Part shown: positions 7,884-16,714 of the stretch, piece by piece
How the letters are laid out: each line of letters starts with the position of its first letter
Position numbering within the stretch: the first letter of the stretch is position 1
DNA from: Thiosulfativibrio sp964601165
GTDB taxonomy: Bacteria; Pseudomonadota; Gammaproteobacteria; Thiomicrospirales; Thiomicrospiraceae
Reading direction: 5' to 3'
NCBI GenBank assembly: GCA_964601165.1
Contig: CAZRMK010000005.1
Span: 1 to 40,667 of the forward strand
Length of the DNA: 40,667 nucleotides
Position numbers and translations under genes: made by a program
Notes under the pieces: model-generated
Databases searched by the model: none
Told to the model about the DNA's origin: nothing
Seen by the model: only the letters and a program-made list of their open reading frames with translations

Positions 7884-8423
7884 ATGTTTAAGATAAAAGA
7901 AATAGATCCTGTTGTATATCGTAAGAAAACTAAGAAAGCAACCATTATTGTTATGGCAAATTTTCTTGTTGTTGGTTTTCTTATGGCAAGCGCTTTTGTT
8001 AGGTGGTTTGGTGAGTATAGTAATAATTTGATGGTGTTAAATTTTATAGGAGCTTTTGTGGGGCTGTTGATGACGGCTGCGGTCGTTAAAATATTTTTTG
8101 CGGATAAACCTTGGATGGCTGAAGCGATGTATGGTTGGCGCTTAAAACGTAGTTTAATGTATATTACTAATGTGTTAAGGCATGTTAAAGAAGCTGCTGA
8201 ATCGGGTGATGATATAGAGGCTATGAAAATTATGCGTTTTTATCACTTAGGATTAACGCAAATGTATCAGCTAGATAATAATCATCATGCGTTGATTGAT
8301 TTAAAAATAGAGAAAGAAAATTTTGAAAAGTCTTTGGTTGAAAAGGGTATTAGCCTGGAACAAACAGAGTTTAACTTTAAAAGTGTAGAAAGGTTTAAAT
8401 CACAAGATCCTGAGCCAGATTAA
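7884..8423 (+). CDS. DUF3087-like inner-membrane protein
   Basis: A 179-aa protein. The layout fits DUF3087: a short N-terminal IDPVVYRKK segment, two close TM helices (about 22-42 and 50-71, FLVVGFLMASAFVRWF and VLNFIGAFVGLLMTAAVVKI), then a conserved cytoplasmic part. That part contains KPWMAEAMYGWRLKRSLMYI and KIMRFYHLGLTQMYQLDNN. Function is unknown in the family. It lies 5 bp after the VOC gene and 30 bp before the HMA gene, in the direction of parC. The family assignment comes from the motif pattern YxWRLK...FY..G..QlYqLD and should be checked by profile search. Confidence 0.72.
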   Translation: MFKIKEIDPVVYRKKTKKATIIVMANFLVVGFLMASAFVRWFGEYSNNLMVLNFIGAFVGLLMTAAVVKIFFADKPWMAEAMYGWRLKRSLMYITNVLRHVKEAAESGDDIEAMKIMRFYHLGLTQMYQLDNNHHALIDLKIEKENFEKSLVEKGISLEQTEFNFKSVERFKSQDPEPD

Positions 8424-8453
8424 TTTAAAGTTTTTTAAAGAGGAGTAAATTTT

Positions 8454-8744
8454 ATGTCTTTTATTATTGAAGTTGAAAATGTTAAATGTAGTGGTTGTGC
8501 GAATACTATTCAAACAAAACTATTAAAAGTAACCGGTGTAAACGGGGTTGAAATTGAAATATCCTTAGGCCAAGTAAAAATAGAGGCAGAGCATGATTTA
8601 AAACCAGAGTTAAAGGTTTTATTAGAATCAATGGGTTATCCTGAAGTGGGTTCTGTTGAAGGTTTAAAAGCGGCTAAAGCCAAGGCAAAATCTTTTGTTT
8701 CTTGTGCTATAGGAAAAATGACAGAGGACAAGAGTTCTAAATGA
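8454..8744 (+). CDS. Small heavy-metal-associated (HMA) domain protein
   Basis: A 96-aa protein with a ferredoxin-like HMA fold. FIIEVENVKCSGCANTIQTKLLKVTGVNGVEI carries the metal-binding pair Cys12 and Cys15 in CSGC, where copper chaperones typically have MxCxxC. VNGVEIEISLGQVKIE forms the later strands. A C-terminal extension of about 25 residues (AAKAKAKSFVSCAIGKMTEDK) contains a third Cys. AGAGGAG lies 8-10 nt upstream of the start. Its stop overlaps the parC start (ATGA), so the two are translationally coupled. A copper/zinc chaperone role is a family inference; why it is coupled to a topoisomerase gene is unclear. Confidence 0.82.
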   Translation: MSFIIEVENVKCSGCANTIQTKLLKVTGVNGVEIEISLGQVKIEAEHDLKPELKVLLESMGYPEVGSVEGLKAAKAKAKSFVSCAIGKMTEDKSSK

Positions 8745-10969
8745 CTCAAGCAACCCTTAATTATGAAGGTATAGAAAAAAAAACCGTTGCTGAGTTTGCC
8801 GAAAAAGCCTATTTAGATTATGCAATGTATGTCATTTTAGACCGTGCTTTGCCACACATTGGTGATGGTTTAAAGCCTGTGCAACGTCGTATTATTTATG
8901 CCATGTCAGAATTAGGTTTAAAAGCCAGTGCAAAAGCCAAAAAATCAGCTAGAACAGTAGGTGATGTGCTGGGTAAGTTTCATCCTCATGGTGATTCTGC
9001 TTGTTATGAAGCGATGGTATTGATGGCGCAAAATTTTTCATTTCGTTATCCATTGGTGGATGGTCAGGGTAATTGGGGTTCTATTGATGACCCTAAGTCT
9101 TTTGCTGCTATGAGATATACCGAAGCTAAATTGTCAAAGTTTAGTCAACTGTTACTAGAAGAAATAGGGCTGGGTACGGTTGACTGGTCTCCTAACTTTG
9201 ACGGTACATTGCAAGAGCCTATCGTATTACCTGCTAGAGTTCCACATGTACTTTTGAATGGTGCATCGGGGATTGCTGTTGGGATGGCGACGGATATCCC
9301 ACCGCATAATTTAAGAGAAGTGGTGAATGCTTGTATTGCATTATTAGACAACAGTCAGTTATCTGTTAAGGAGTTAATGGACTTCATTCCTGCTCCAGAT
9401 TATCCCAATTGTGCTCAAATAATTACCCCTAAAGCTGATCTTCTAAGACTTTATGAAACTGGCAATGGCTCGGTTCGTCAAAGAGCAAGTTATTTTGTTG
9501 AAGACGAGGTGAATGTGGTGATTGAAGCTTTGCCTTTTCAGGTGTCAGCTTCAAAACTTTTAGAACAGATAGCCGCACAAATGCGAGCTAAAAAATTACC
9601 TATGGTGGTTGATTTAAGAGATGAATCTGATCATGAAAATCAGGTTAGGTTAGTGGTTGAACTGCGTTCAAAACGGGTGGATGTTGAAACGGCTATGTTG
9701 CACTTGTTTTCGACGACGGATTTAGAACGCAGTTATCGAGTCAATTTAAATGTAATAGGTTTAAATGGCAGGCCGCAGGTAAAAAGTCTAAAAACTATGT
9801 TGCAAGAATGGTTAAGTTATCGTTTAGAAACCATAAGAAAGCGTTTGCAATATCGTTTGGATAAAATATTAAACCGCTTGCATATCTTAGATGGCTTATT
9901 AATTGCCTTTTTAAACATCGATGAAGTGATTGCAATTATTCGCGAAGAAGAAAAGCCCAAACCCGCTTTAATGTCGCGATTTGAGTTGACAGAAGTGCAG
10001 GCAGAATCCATTTTAGAGCTTAAACTTCGACATTTAGCTAAGCTAGAAGAAATGCGAATTAGAGCGGAGCAGTCCGAGCTAGAAACAGAAAGAAAAAAAC
10101 TGGAGAGGATTTTGTCTAGCCAAGCCCGTATGAAAACCCTCATTAAAAAAGAGTTACTTGCGGATGCTGAACTTTACGGCGACGAACGGCGTTCCCCCTT
10201 AATTTTAGGCAAAACAGCTCGTGCAATGAGTGAGCAAGATTTATTACCTTCGGAAGCGGTCACGATTGTTTTGTCTGAAAATGGTTGGGTAAGAGCTGCT
10301 AAAGGTCATGATATTGACGGCAGTGCTCTAGCATATAAATCAGGCGATGCTTTTCTGCATCAAGCTGTCGGACAAAGTCGTCAAATCGCACTGTTCTTTG
10401 ATAATTCAGGTAGGACCTATTCTTTAGCTACTCATACTTTACCTTCAGCAAGAAGTCATGGAGAGCCTTTAACAGGTCGTTTAAATTCTCCTCTTGGATC
10501 GAAATTTAAAAATGTGATGTTAAGAAATCCTGAAGATAAGGTATTACTTGCGTCTTCTGACGGCTATGGATTTATTACTCAAATTGAAAATTGTTATTCT
10601 AAAAATAAAGCGGGGAAAGCTTTATTATCATTATCTGTAGAGGCGAATATATTATCGCCTATTGTGGTTGCAGAAAATGATTGGGTGATCGTGGTAACCA
10701 ATGAACCTCGGATGCTAGTTTTTCCTGCGGCTGAACTACCTGTGTTAGCCAAAGGTAAGGGTCGTAAGTTAATTCAAAAGTCTAAGAAGTATGTCGTGAA
10801 TAGCATTTTTGCTTTTCAAGCAGGACAAAAACTAAATTTAATAGCAGGTAATTATGTCAAATCATTTGGGGTTTCAGCACTCGAAGAGGCATTTTCAGAA
10901 CGTGGTAATCGAGGGGTTTCTTTGCCTAGAACATTAAAAAATGTTACCAGAATTGTTATTGGCAACTAG
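8741..10969 (+). CDS. parC: DNA topoisomerase IV subunit A
   Basis: The cleavage/religation subunit of topoisomerase IV, which with ParE decatenates sister chromosomes. The 742-aa length is typical of ParC. It has YLDYAMYVILDRALPHIGDGLKPVQRR, the quinolone-determining segment HPHGDSACYEAMV with Ser86 and Glu90 in their wild-type (sensitive) state, and catalytic Tyr126 in MRYTEAKL. The coiled-coil/C-gate region and a short C-terminal beta-pinwheel follow. ParC rather than GyrA is favoured by length, the HGDSACYEAMV spelling and absence of a GyrA box. It is coupled by ATGA to the upstream HMA gene. The stator genes follow after a 75-bp gap with no obvious terminator. Confidence 0.96.
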   Translation: MTQATLNYEGIEKKTVAEFAEKAYLDYAMYVILDRALPHIGDGLKPVQRRIIYAMSELGLKASAKAKKSARTVGDVLGKFHPHGDSACYEAMVLMAQNFSFRYPLVDGQGNWGSIDDPKSFAAMRYTEAKLSKFSQLLLEEIGLGTVDWSPNFDGTLQEPIVLPARVPHVLLNGASGIAVGMATDIPPHNLREVVNACIALLDNSQLSVKELMDFIPAPDYPNCAQIITPKADLLRLYETGNGSVRQRASYFVEDEVNVVIEALPFQVSASKLLEQIAAQMRAKKLPMVVDLRDESDHENQVRLVVELRSKRVDVETAMLHLFSTTDLERSYRVNLNVIGLNGRPQVKSLKTMLQEWLSYRLETIRKRLQYRLDKILNRLHILDGLLIAFLNIDEVIAIIREEEKPKPALMSRFELTEVQAESILELKLRHLAKLEEMRIRAEQSELETERKKLERILSSQARMKTLIKKELLADAELYGDERRSPLILGKTARAMSEQDLLPSEAVTIVLSENGWVRAAKGHDIDGSALAYKSGDAFLHQAVGQSRQIALFFDNSGRTYSLATHTLPSARSHGEPLTGRLNSPLGSKFKNVMLRNPEDKVLLASSDGYGFITQIENCYSKNKAGKALLSLSVEANILSPIVVAENDWVIVVTNEPRMLVFPAAELPVLAKGKGRKLIQKSKKYVVNSIFAFQAGQKLNLIAGNYVKSFGVSALEEAFSERGNRGVSLPRTLKNVTRIVIGN

Positions 10970-11044
10970 TTTATAATTAGTTTGTATGATTTTGGTATTA
11001 AATGTGCTTAATCACTCTTTAATATTTACAAAAAAGAAACCTTT

Positions 11045-11881
11045 ATGATTTCAAAACCCATTGCAATTATTATTATTCTGTTGAGTTTTATTGGTGGATT
11101 TATGATGCAAGGAGGAATTTTGCTCTCTCTATGGCATCCCGCTAAGTTAATTTTAATTATTGGTTTAGCTCTGGGAGTTTTTTTAGCATCAACTCCTGTT
11201 TATATTTGGATGAAAACGCTTGAGTATATCGGGCGTTTTTTTGAAGGAGGTCGGGTTGATCAGAGGCTTTATCTTGAAACTTTAGGGCTATTAAGTGAAG
11301 TGGGACGTCTGGCTCGTAAAGAAGGAATTCTTGAGATGCAAAAGCACCTTGAAGATCCTGATCTGAGTACTATTTTTAGTAAATATACTTTGGTTATGAG
11401 GCATTTAGAATTACGGAAGTTTATTATTAATAACTTTAGTTATTTAATAACAAATCCACCGCAGTCACTTAATTTCAAAGACTTTTTAGAAGATCAAATA
11501 GAGGATGTTATTCAGTCGAATATGGAGGTGCCGCGGGCAACGGGTAAAATTGCAAGCTTATTACCTGGTTTTGGAATTGTTGCAGCTGTCATGGGAGTTG
11601 TTTTAGCGATGGGTCTATTAGGAGCTGATATGGATGTCGCTAAAATAGGTGCTTCTATTGGTGCCGCACTAGTAGGAACCTTAATAGCAATTGTGATTGC
11701 TTTTGCAGTAGTAGCGCCCTTTACCCATGCTATTGAAATTATGATTCGCCAAGATCGTTCGCTTTATGAAATGACCTCTGCTTATTTGATTGCTTTTCAG
11801 CATGGGGTAACTCCTATGTTAGCGGAAGATATTGCTCGTTTGCGTATTCCTCCAGAATTTGAAATTACTATGCCAGATTAA
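11045..11881 (+). CDS. motA: Flagellar motor stator protein MotA
   Basis: Proton-channel stator subunit that contacts FliG. The 278-aa protein shows the MotA plan: two N-terminal TM helices (about 5-22, 32-52), a cytoplasmic domain with GLLSEVGRLARKEGILEMQKHLEDP (the conserved basic/acidic patch), and two C-terminal TM helices. These carry the channel prolines in SLLPGFGIVAAVMGVV and FAVVAPFTHAIE. The C-terminus is RIPPEFEITMPD. motB follows after 28 bp. The Asp in MotB and the overall length favour a proton-type MotA over PomA, but ion choice cannot be settled from sequence. The ribosome site is weak (AAAGAAA). Confidence 0.92.
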   Translation: MISKPIAIIIILLSFIGGFMMQGGILLSLWHPAKLILIIGLALGVFLASTPVYIWMKTLEYIGRFFEGGRVDQRLYLETLGLLSEVGRLARKEGILEMQKHLEDPDLSTIFSKYTLVMRHLELRKFIINNFSYLITNPPQSLNFKDFLEDQIEDVIQSNMEVPRATGKIASLLPGFGIVAAVMGVVLAMGLLGADMDVAKIGASIGAALVGTLIAIVIAFAVVAPFTHAIEIMIRQDRSLYEMTSAYLIAFQHGVTPMLAEDIARLRIPPEFEITMPD

Positions 11882-11909
11882 GACTTTGCTCAGGTAAAAA
11901 GAGAAATAT

Positions 11910-12584
11910 ATGGGACGTAGATCAGAAGAATGTTCAGTAGAAAGTGGTGCTTGGGAAATAGCTCTTGCTGACTTAATGACGGTTTTGATGGTATTTTTTT
12001 TGGTATTGTGGTTAATGTCTATGCTTGAACCTGGGCAACGTGATGAATTGGTGGCGTCATTGATGGGAGAAGATGTGACTGAAGAGGTTGTTTTGATGGG
12101 AGCTGATGGGCTACTTGAAAGGGAGTCTGTTTTAGATAAGCCACCTATTACGGCAGAAGAAATTCGTGTGTCCATGCGAGATGCCCAGAAAGACATTACT
12201 ATTGAAGAAACTGCAGATTATATAAAAATAACTTTACGGTCAGATAGTTTTTTTGAAAGCGGTAGAGCAACGATTAATGATGAAATACGTCAAGAATTAG
12301 AAAGATTAGGAAAAGCATTGGTAGATCGAAAACAAGATATTTCGATTACAGGACATACCGATAATGTACCAATTTCTAATTTACAATTTCCTTCTAACTG
12401 GGAATTATCTGCCTCTCGGGCTGCAACTGTTGCTAGAGTTTTTGTTGGCATGGGAGTTAGATCAGAGCTGGTTACTATCTCTGGTAGGGCTGATAATGAT
12501 CCTATCGCTCAAAATATCACGACTCATGGACGATCTTTAAACCGCCGTGTAATTATTATGGTAGATAAACATTCTACTACCTAA
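11910..12584 (+). CDS. motB: Flagellar motor stator protein MotB (short form)
   Basis: Stator subunit anchoring MotA to peptidoglycan. The 224-aa product has a short cytoplasmic N-terminus, one TM helix LADLMTVLMVFFLVLWLMSM with the ion-binding Asp21, a brief periplasmic linker, and a C-terminal OmpA/MotB domain. That domain contains ITGHTDNVP, NWELSASRAATVARVFV and ISGRADNDPI..RSLNRRVIIMV. Typical MotB is about 300 aa; the linker/plug region and the tail after the OmpA core are short here. Its stop codon TAA lies within the left arm of a CCTAAATCC palindromic repeat (12579-12635), so the repeat defines the gene end. It is paired with motA and far from the main flagellar island. Confidence 0.93.
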   Translation: MGRRSEECSVESGAWEIALADLMTVLMVFFLVLWLMSMLEPGQRDELVASLMGEDVTEEVVLMGADGLLERESVLDKPPITAEEIRVSMRDAQKDITIEETADYIKITLRSDSFFESGRATINDEIRQELERLGKALVDRKQDISITGHTDNVPISNLQFPSNWELSASRAATVARVFVGMGVRSELVTISGRADNDPIAQNITTHGRSLNRRVIIMVDKHSTT

Positions 12585-12635
12585 ATCCTGTAAGTGATTG
12601 TGCTATATGTGTGCAAGCACTTGCTGGATTTAGGT
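12579..12635. repeat. CCTAAATCC palindromic repeat at the motB stop
   Basis: Imperfect inverted repeat: left arm ACCTAAATCCTGTAAGTG, right arm CACTTGCTGGATTTAGGT, separated by about 20 bp. The TAA stop of motB is inside the left arm. The same family recurs at 20180-20234 and 23607-23646 with partial copies elsewhere. It sits in the 101-bp convergent gap between motB and the MoeB-like gene, where GCACTTGCTG is also directly repeated (12617-12626 and 12675-12684). It could act as a bidirectional stem-loop, though there is no T-run. Confidence 0.7.
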
Positions 12636-12685
12636 GCTATCCTCATCCCTGAATAGAGGCATGATTAGGATAATGCACTTGCTGA

Positions 12686-13453
12686 TTAGTCTTTGCAGAT
12701 AGGGCAACTTTTATCTTGTGCCAAGTTTAAAGTTCTAATCTGCATGGTATAAGCGTCAACGATCATTAATTTACCTGCAAGAGTAGGTAGGTTTAGCAGA
12801 GCTTTAATCGCTTCAATCGCCTGCATTGTTCCTAACATGCCGACCACGGGTGCTACTATGCCATTTTGACTACAAGTTAGTTCTTCCCCAGAACCTTTTT
12901 TATATAGACATTGGTAGCACGGGCTTTCTGGCTTGCGAAAGTCGTAAGTAGCTAACTGTCCTTCCCAGCGAATAGCGGCTCCTGAAATTAACGGTTTGTG
13001 AGCTGTAAAACAAGCACGGTTTAAAGCAAAGCGGCTAGCAAAATTATCAGTGCAATCTAAAACCACATCTGCCGATTCAATTAGAGCCGTTAGTTCAGTT
13101 TTATTGAGGTGCTTGTTTAAGGTTTTAATTTCAATGTGACGATTTAAGGACTGTAAGTTTTGTTGTGCGGATTCAACTTTAGGAGATCCAATGTTGTGTT
13201 CTCGGTGAACAATTTGGCGTTGTAGGTTAGAGTCATCTACAGTATCAAAATCAACCAGTGTTAGTTTACCAATCCCCGCAGAAGTTAAATATAAAGAAAC
13301 AGGTGAGCCTAAGCCGCCTAGACCAAAAATAACCGCATGAGATTGGGTTAGCTTTAATTGCCCTGCGTAATCTATTTCAGGCAGTAGAATTTGACGGATA
13401 TAACGAGAAAGTTCTTCATCATTGAGTTCTGTTTTATCTGCTTTATAAGTCAT
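12686..13453 (-). CDS. MoeB/ThiF/HesA-family adenylyltransferase
   Basis: E1-like enzyme that adenylates the C-terminal Gly-Gly of a ubiquitin-like sulfur carrier (MoaD or ThiS). The 255-aa product has the ATP-binding Rossmann motif FGLGGLGSPVSLYLTSAGIGKLTLVDFDTVDDSNLQRQ, then DCTDNFASRF. CYQCLYKKGSGEELTCSQNGI contains zinc ligands and a candidate active Cys, and CPICKD at the C-terminus carries the second CxxC. No rhodanese domain is present, so it is MoeB/ThiF-length. MoeB is the likelier name because this gene commonly follows prmC in gammaproteobacteria, but ThiF cannot be excluded. The start overlaps the prmC stop by 4 bp. Confidence 0.88.
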   Translation of the reverse strand: MTYKADKTELNDEELSRYIRQILLPEIDYAGQLKLTQSHAVIFGLGGLGSPVSLYLTSAGIGKLTLVDFDTVDDSNLQRQIVHREHNIGSPKVESAQQNLQSLNRHIEIKTLNKHLNKTELTALIESADVVLDCTDNFASRFALNRACFTAHKPLISGAAIRWEGQLATYDFRKPESPCYQCLYKKGSGEELTCSQNGIVAPVVGMLGTMQAIEAIKALLNLPTLAGKLMIVDAYTMQIRTLNLAQDKSCPICKD

Positions 13454-14295
13454 TTTATATTTTGTCCTAAAGAAATACGTGGTTGCTGGTGATAATTCCT
13501 GACCATTGCAATGTTCTGCAAGCCGTTTTGTTTTAAAATTTTAGCCACGTCTTGCGCTTGATTAAAGCCGTGTTCTAAAATTAACCAAGCTTGGTTATTT
13601 AGGTGTTTTTTTGCAGTTTTTGCAATGCTTGTAATATCTTCTAAACCTGTTTTACCCGAGGTTAATGCGGTTATGGGTTCAAAGCGTAGGTCACCTTGTT
13701 GTAAGTGTGGATCTTGTTCTTCAATATAAGGAGGGTTAGAAACTATTAAATCAAATTTTTGCTCAAAAACTGGCTCCAACCAATTTCCGAGTTTAAAATC
13801 AATCTCAAGTTGCAGTATTTGAGCATTTTCAATCGCCACAGCTAAGGTTTTGGTTTGAAAGTCGGTAGCAGTAGCAGTAGCATGGGGCAACTCTGTTTTT
13901 AGTGCGCATATTAAAGCCCCTGATCCTGTGCCTAAATCTAAGATATGAGGAGCAGGGTGAGACGCTATTTTAGTTAAAGCTGTCGCAATTAATATTTCAG
14001 AATCAGGGCGAGGGATCAGAGTATGTTGGTTAACTTTAAAATTTAGCCCCCAGAACTCTCGATTGTTAACTAAATAAGCAATAGGTTTGCCGATGACTCT
14101 CTCTTGTATTAGAGAAAAAAATAGCGTTATTTCTTCAATAGATAGTTCATGTTCTGGCCAAGTATAAAGATAAGTACGGTTTTTGTGTATTACAAAGCTC
14201 AGTAACACCTCGGCATCTAAAGAAGGCGAGTCTGTTGCTTGTGTTGCTGTTAATAAATTCAGCTTCGCTTGTTGTAAGGCTTGTAAAATATTCAC
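13450..14295 (-). CDS. prmC: Release factor glutamine methyltransferase PrmC
   Basis: SAM-dependent enzyme that N5-methylates the Gln of the GGQ motif in release factors RF1 and RF2. The 281-aa length is normal. It has an N-terminal helical recognition domain, then NTLIPRPDSEILI, SAM-binding motif I LDLGTGSGALICAL, and the signature NPPYIEEQDPHL that grips the Gln side chain. It lies 6 bp after prfA, its substrate gene, on the same strand, and overlaps the MoeB-like gene. The order hemA-prfA-prmC is conserved across gammaproteobacteria and supports the call. Confidence 0.96.
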   Translation of the reverse strand: MNILQALQQAKLNLLTATQATDSPSLDAEVLLSFVIHKNRTYLYTWPEHELSIEEITLFFSLIQERVIGKPIAYLVNNREFWGLNFKVNQHTLIPRPDSEILIATALTKIASHPAPHILDLGTGSGALICALKTELPHATATATDFQTKTLAVAIENAQILQLEIDFKLGNWLEPVFEQKFDLIVSNPPYIEEQDPHLQQGDLRFEPITALTSGKTGLEDITSIAKTAKKHLNNQAWLILEHGFNQAQDVAKILKQNGLQNIAMVRNYHQQPRISLGQNIK

Positions 14296-14301
14296 CTAAT
14301 T

Positions 14302-15387
14302 CTAAGCGTTACTTAATTTAGCAAGCTGTTCGGCTTGGTATTCATTAATAAGAGGTTCTATGACTTGAACTAACCCGCCTTGCATAATCTCATCTAGTTT
14401 ATATAAAGTTAGGTTAATTCGATGATCGCTAACCCGTCCCTGAGGATAGTTGTAAGTGCGGATACGAGCGGATCTATCTCCTGTTCCGACCAAATCTTTT
14501 CTTTCCTGTGCTATTTCAGAATCATGTAAACGTTGTTTTTCATCCATTATACGAGAGGCCAATAAAGACATGGCTCTAGCGCGATTTTTATGTTGCGAAC
14601 GTTCATCTTGGCACTCAACTACTGTCCCTGTTGGTAGATGGGTGATTCTAATGGCAGAATCGGTTTTGTTAACATGTTGCCCTCCAGCGCCTGATGCTCG
14701 GAAGGTATCAACTTTTAAATCTGCTGGGTTGAGCTCAACCATTTCTACATCAGCAGCTTCAGCCATAATAACAACGGTAGCGGCAGAAGTATGTACTCGT
14801 CCTTGAGTTTCGGTAGCAGGGACTCTTTGAACACGATGAGCGCCAGATTCAAACTTTAAACGTGAGTAGGCACTATCCCCTATGATGCGGCAGATTATTT
14901 CTTTGTAGCCGCCATGTTCCCCCGCTTGTGAGTTAACCACTTCAACTTGCCACTTCATAAAATCAGCATATCGACTATACATTCTAAATAAATCACCCAC
15001 AAAAATAGCCGCTTCATCACCACCTGTTCCGGCACGAATTTCTAAGAAAATATTAGAGTCATCTTTAGGATCTTTAGGAAGTAGCATTTTTTGTAGATCT
15101 AACTCAAGTCTGGCTAGTTGTTTTTCTAATATTGGTAATTCTTCTTGCCCTAATTCTTTAAGCTCTGGATCACCAGATTTAATCATGCTTTTTGCTTCAT
15201 TCAGGTCGCCATCAATTAGGGTGAATTCTGTAAAAGTTTCAACAACAGGAGTAATTTGAGAATGTTCTTTGGTTAGATTACGAAACTTATTTTGATTTTT
15301 AATAATTTCAGGATCTGAAATTAAATGATTCACTTCATCAAGGCGGTCTATTAAGTTTTCTAATTTGAGTCGAATGGAATTGTTCAT
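14302..15387 (-). CDS. prfA: Peptide chain release factor 1
   Basis: RF1 recognises UAA and UAG in the ribosomal A site and triggers peptide release. The 361-aa product has the anticodon-mimic tripeptide P190-A191-T192 (HRVQRVPATETQG), which distinguishes RF1 from RF2. The GGQ motif is at residues 235-237 in SGAGGQHVNKTDSAIRITH, followed by CQDERSQHKNRARAM. Gln237 is the target of the adjacent PrmC. Domain 1 is the N-terminal helical region and length is typical. No programmed frameshift is seen, as expected for RF1. Confidence 0.98.
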   Translation of the reverse strand: MNNSIRLKLENLIDRLDEVNHLISDPEIIKNQNKFRNLTKEHSQITPVVETFTEFTLIDGDLNEAKSMIKSGDPELKELGQEELPILEKQLARLELDLQKMLLPKDPKDDSNIFLEIRAGTGGDEAAIFVGDLFRMYSRYADFMKWQVEVVNSQAGEHGGYKEIICRIIGDSAYSRLKFESGAHRVQRVPATETQGRVHTSAATVVIMAEAADVEMVELNPADLKVDTFRASGAGGQHVNKTDSAIRITHLPTGTVVECQDERSQHKNRARAMSLLASRIMDEKQRLHDSEIAQERKDLVGTGDRSARIRTYNYPQGRVSDHRINLTLYKLDEIMQGGLVQVIEPLINEYQAEQLAKLSNA

Positions 15388-15454
15388 GTTTAATATTGTC
15401 TGCTTTTAAATTTTAAAAATGGGTGGGAAGAGTTTAGTTGAGAAGTTAAAGTCG

Positions 15455-16714
15455 CTAACGTCTATTTGGAAGTAAGATTTTTTTTGCAGCCTGAATCAAC
15501 GATTCGTTACCTTCAACACCAGCTTGGTGCAAATGAGCTGTGCTAGTATGGAGTAAGCGATTGGTAAGTTGATTGGCTAGCTTGGTAATAACTTGTTCAG
15601 GGTCTTCCCCTTTGCTTAAATGGTGCAGGGCTTCTTGGATAGTACAGTCTTTTATTTGGTAAGCATCTTGACGATAAGTTTGGATGAGGGGGTTAACTTG
15701 TTGAATGCTCTTATACTGGGTACAAAAAGTTTCGGCTTGAATGCTAATGATTTTATCGGCTTCTAGGGCCGCATTTTGACGAGAGCGTTTGCTTTCTGAG
15801 ATGATTTCTTGCAAATCATCGACGGTATAAAGATAAGTGTCATTAAATTCTCCTACGCTAGCCTCAATATCTCGTGGGATGGCAATGTCAACCATAAACA
15901 TAGGTCGATAGCGACGTTTTTTTAGGGCGTTTTTTACCTGATTTTTTAATAAAATAGGCGTTGGACTTCCCGTTGAGGATATGACGATATCTGCTTCATG
16001 AAGGTGGTCTGAGATTTCATGTAATTCAATTGCATAGCCCCCTAACGTTTCTGCTATATTGTAAGCCTTGTTGAGGGTTCGGTTGGCGATAATAAGCTTG
16101 CCGATTTGGTTTTCTTTAAGGTGACGAGCAACCAAATTAATAGTTTCCCCTGCGCCTATAAGTAAAGCGGTTTGTTGTGAGAAATTGCCAAAAAACTGCT
16201 TAGATAAAGCTACTGCAGAAAAAGCAACCGAAACAGGGCTTGATCCAATCTCAGTATCTGTTCTGACTTGTTTAGCGGTTTTAAATATTTGTTGAAATAG
16301 ATTCTCTAAGGTATGGTGAACGCTATCTGCTTTATGTCCAGAGTTGTAAGCCTCTTTAATTTGACCTAGAATTTGGGGTTCGCCCAGAACGAGTGAGTTG
16401 AGTCCGCTAGATACTCGCATAATATGTTTAACGGCTTGATATTCTCTGTACTCATATAGGTAAGGGGTTAAAGAGTTTTCTGCAAGTTCAAAATACTGGT
16501 GTAGCCAAGCACGAATGTCATTAATACTGGCTTTGCTGGAAACTCCATAAATCTCGGTACGATTGCAAGTGGATAGAATAATACACTCTTGGACGAGTGA
16601 TTTTTGCTTGAGTTCGGTAATTGCATTTTGGGTACGTTCAGCAGTAAAAGAAATCTTTTCACGGATATCAATGGGCGCTGTTTCGTGATTGACACCAAGT
16701 GTAAATAGATTCAT
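15455..16714 (-). CDS. hemA: Glutamyl-tRNA reductase
   Basis: NADPH-dependent enzyme that reduces glutamyl-tRNA to glutamate-1-semialdehyde, the first committed step of C5 heme synthesis. The 419-aa protein has the catalytic Cys50 in LSTCNRTEIYG. It then shows the GEPQILGQIKEAY segment, KQVRTDTEIGSSPVSVAFSAV, the NADPH-binding LLIGAGETINLVARHL / LIIANRTLNKA, and a C-terminal dimerisation helix. Length and motifs match E. coli HemA. prfA starts 67 bp downstream. The promoter should lie in 16715-17027, shared with the divergent TPR lipoprotein. Confidence 0.97.
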   Translation of the reverse strand: MNLFTLGVNHETAPIDIREKISFTAERTQNAITELKQKSLVQECIILSTCNRTEIYGVSSKASINDIRAWLHQYFELAENSLTPYLYEYREYQAVKHIMRVSSGLNSLVLGEPQILGQIKEAYNSGHKADSVHHTLENLFQQIFKTAKQVRTDTEIGSSPVSVAFSAVALSKQFFGNFSQQTALLIGAGETINLVARHLKENQIGKLIIANRTLNKAYNIAETLGGYAIELHEISDHLHEADIVISSTGSPTPILLKNQVKNALKKRRYRPMFMVDIAIPRDIEASVGEFNDTYLYTVDDLQEIISESKRSRQNAALEADKIISIQAETFCTQYKSIQQVNPLIQTYRQDAYQIKDCTIQEALHHLSKGEDPEQVITKLANQLTNRLLHTSTAHLHQAGVEGNESLIQAAKKILLPNRR

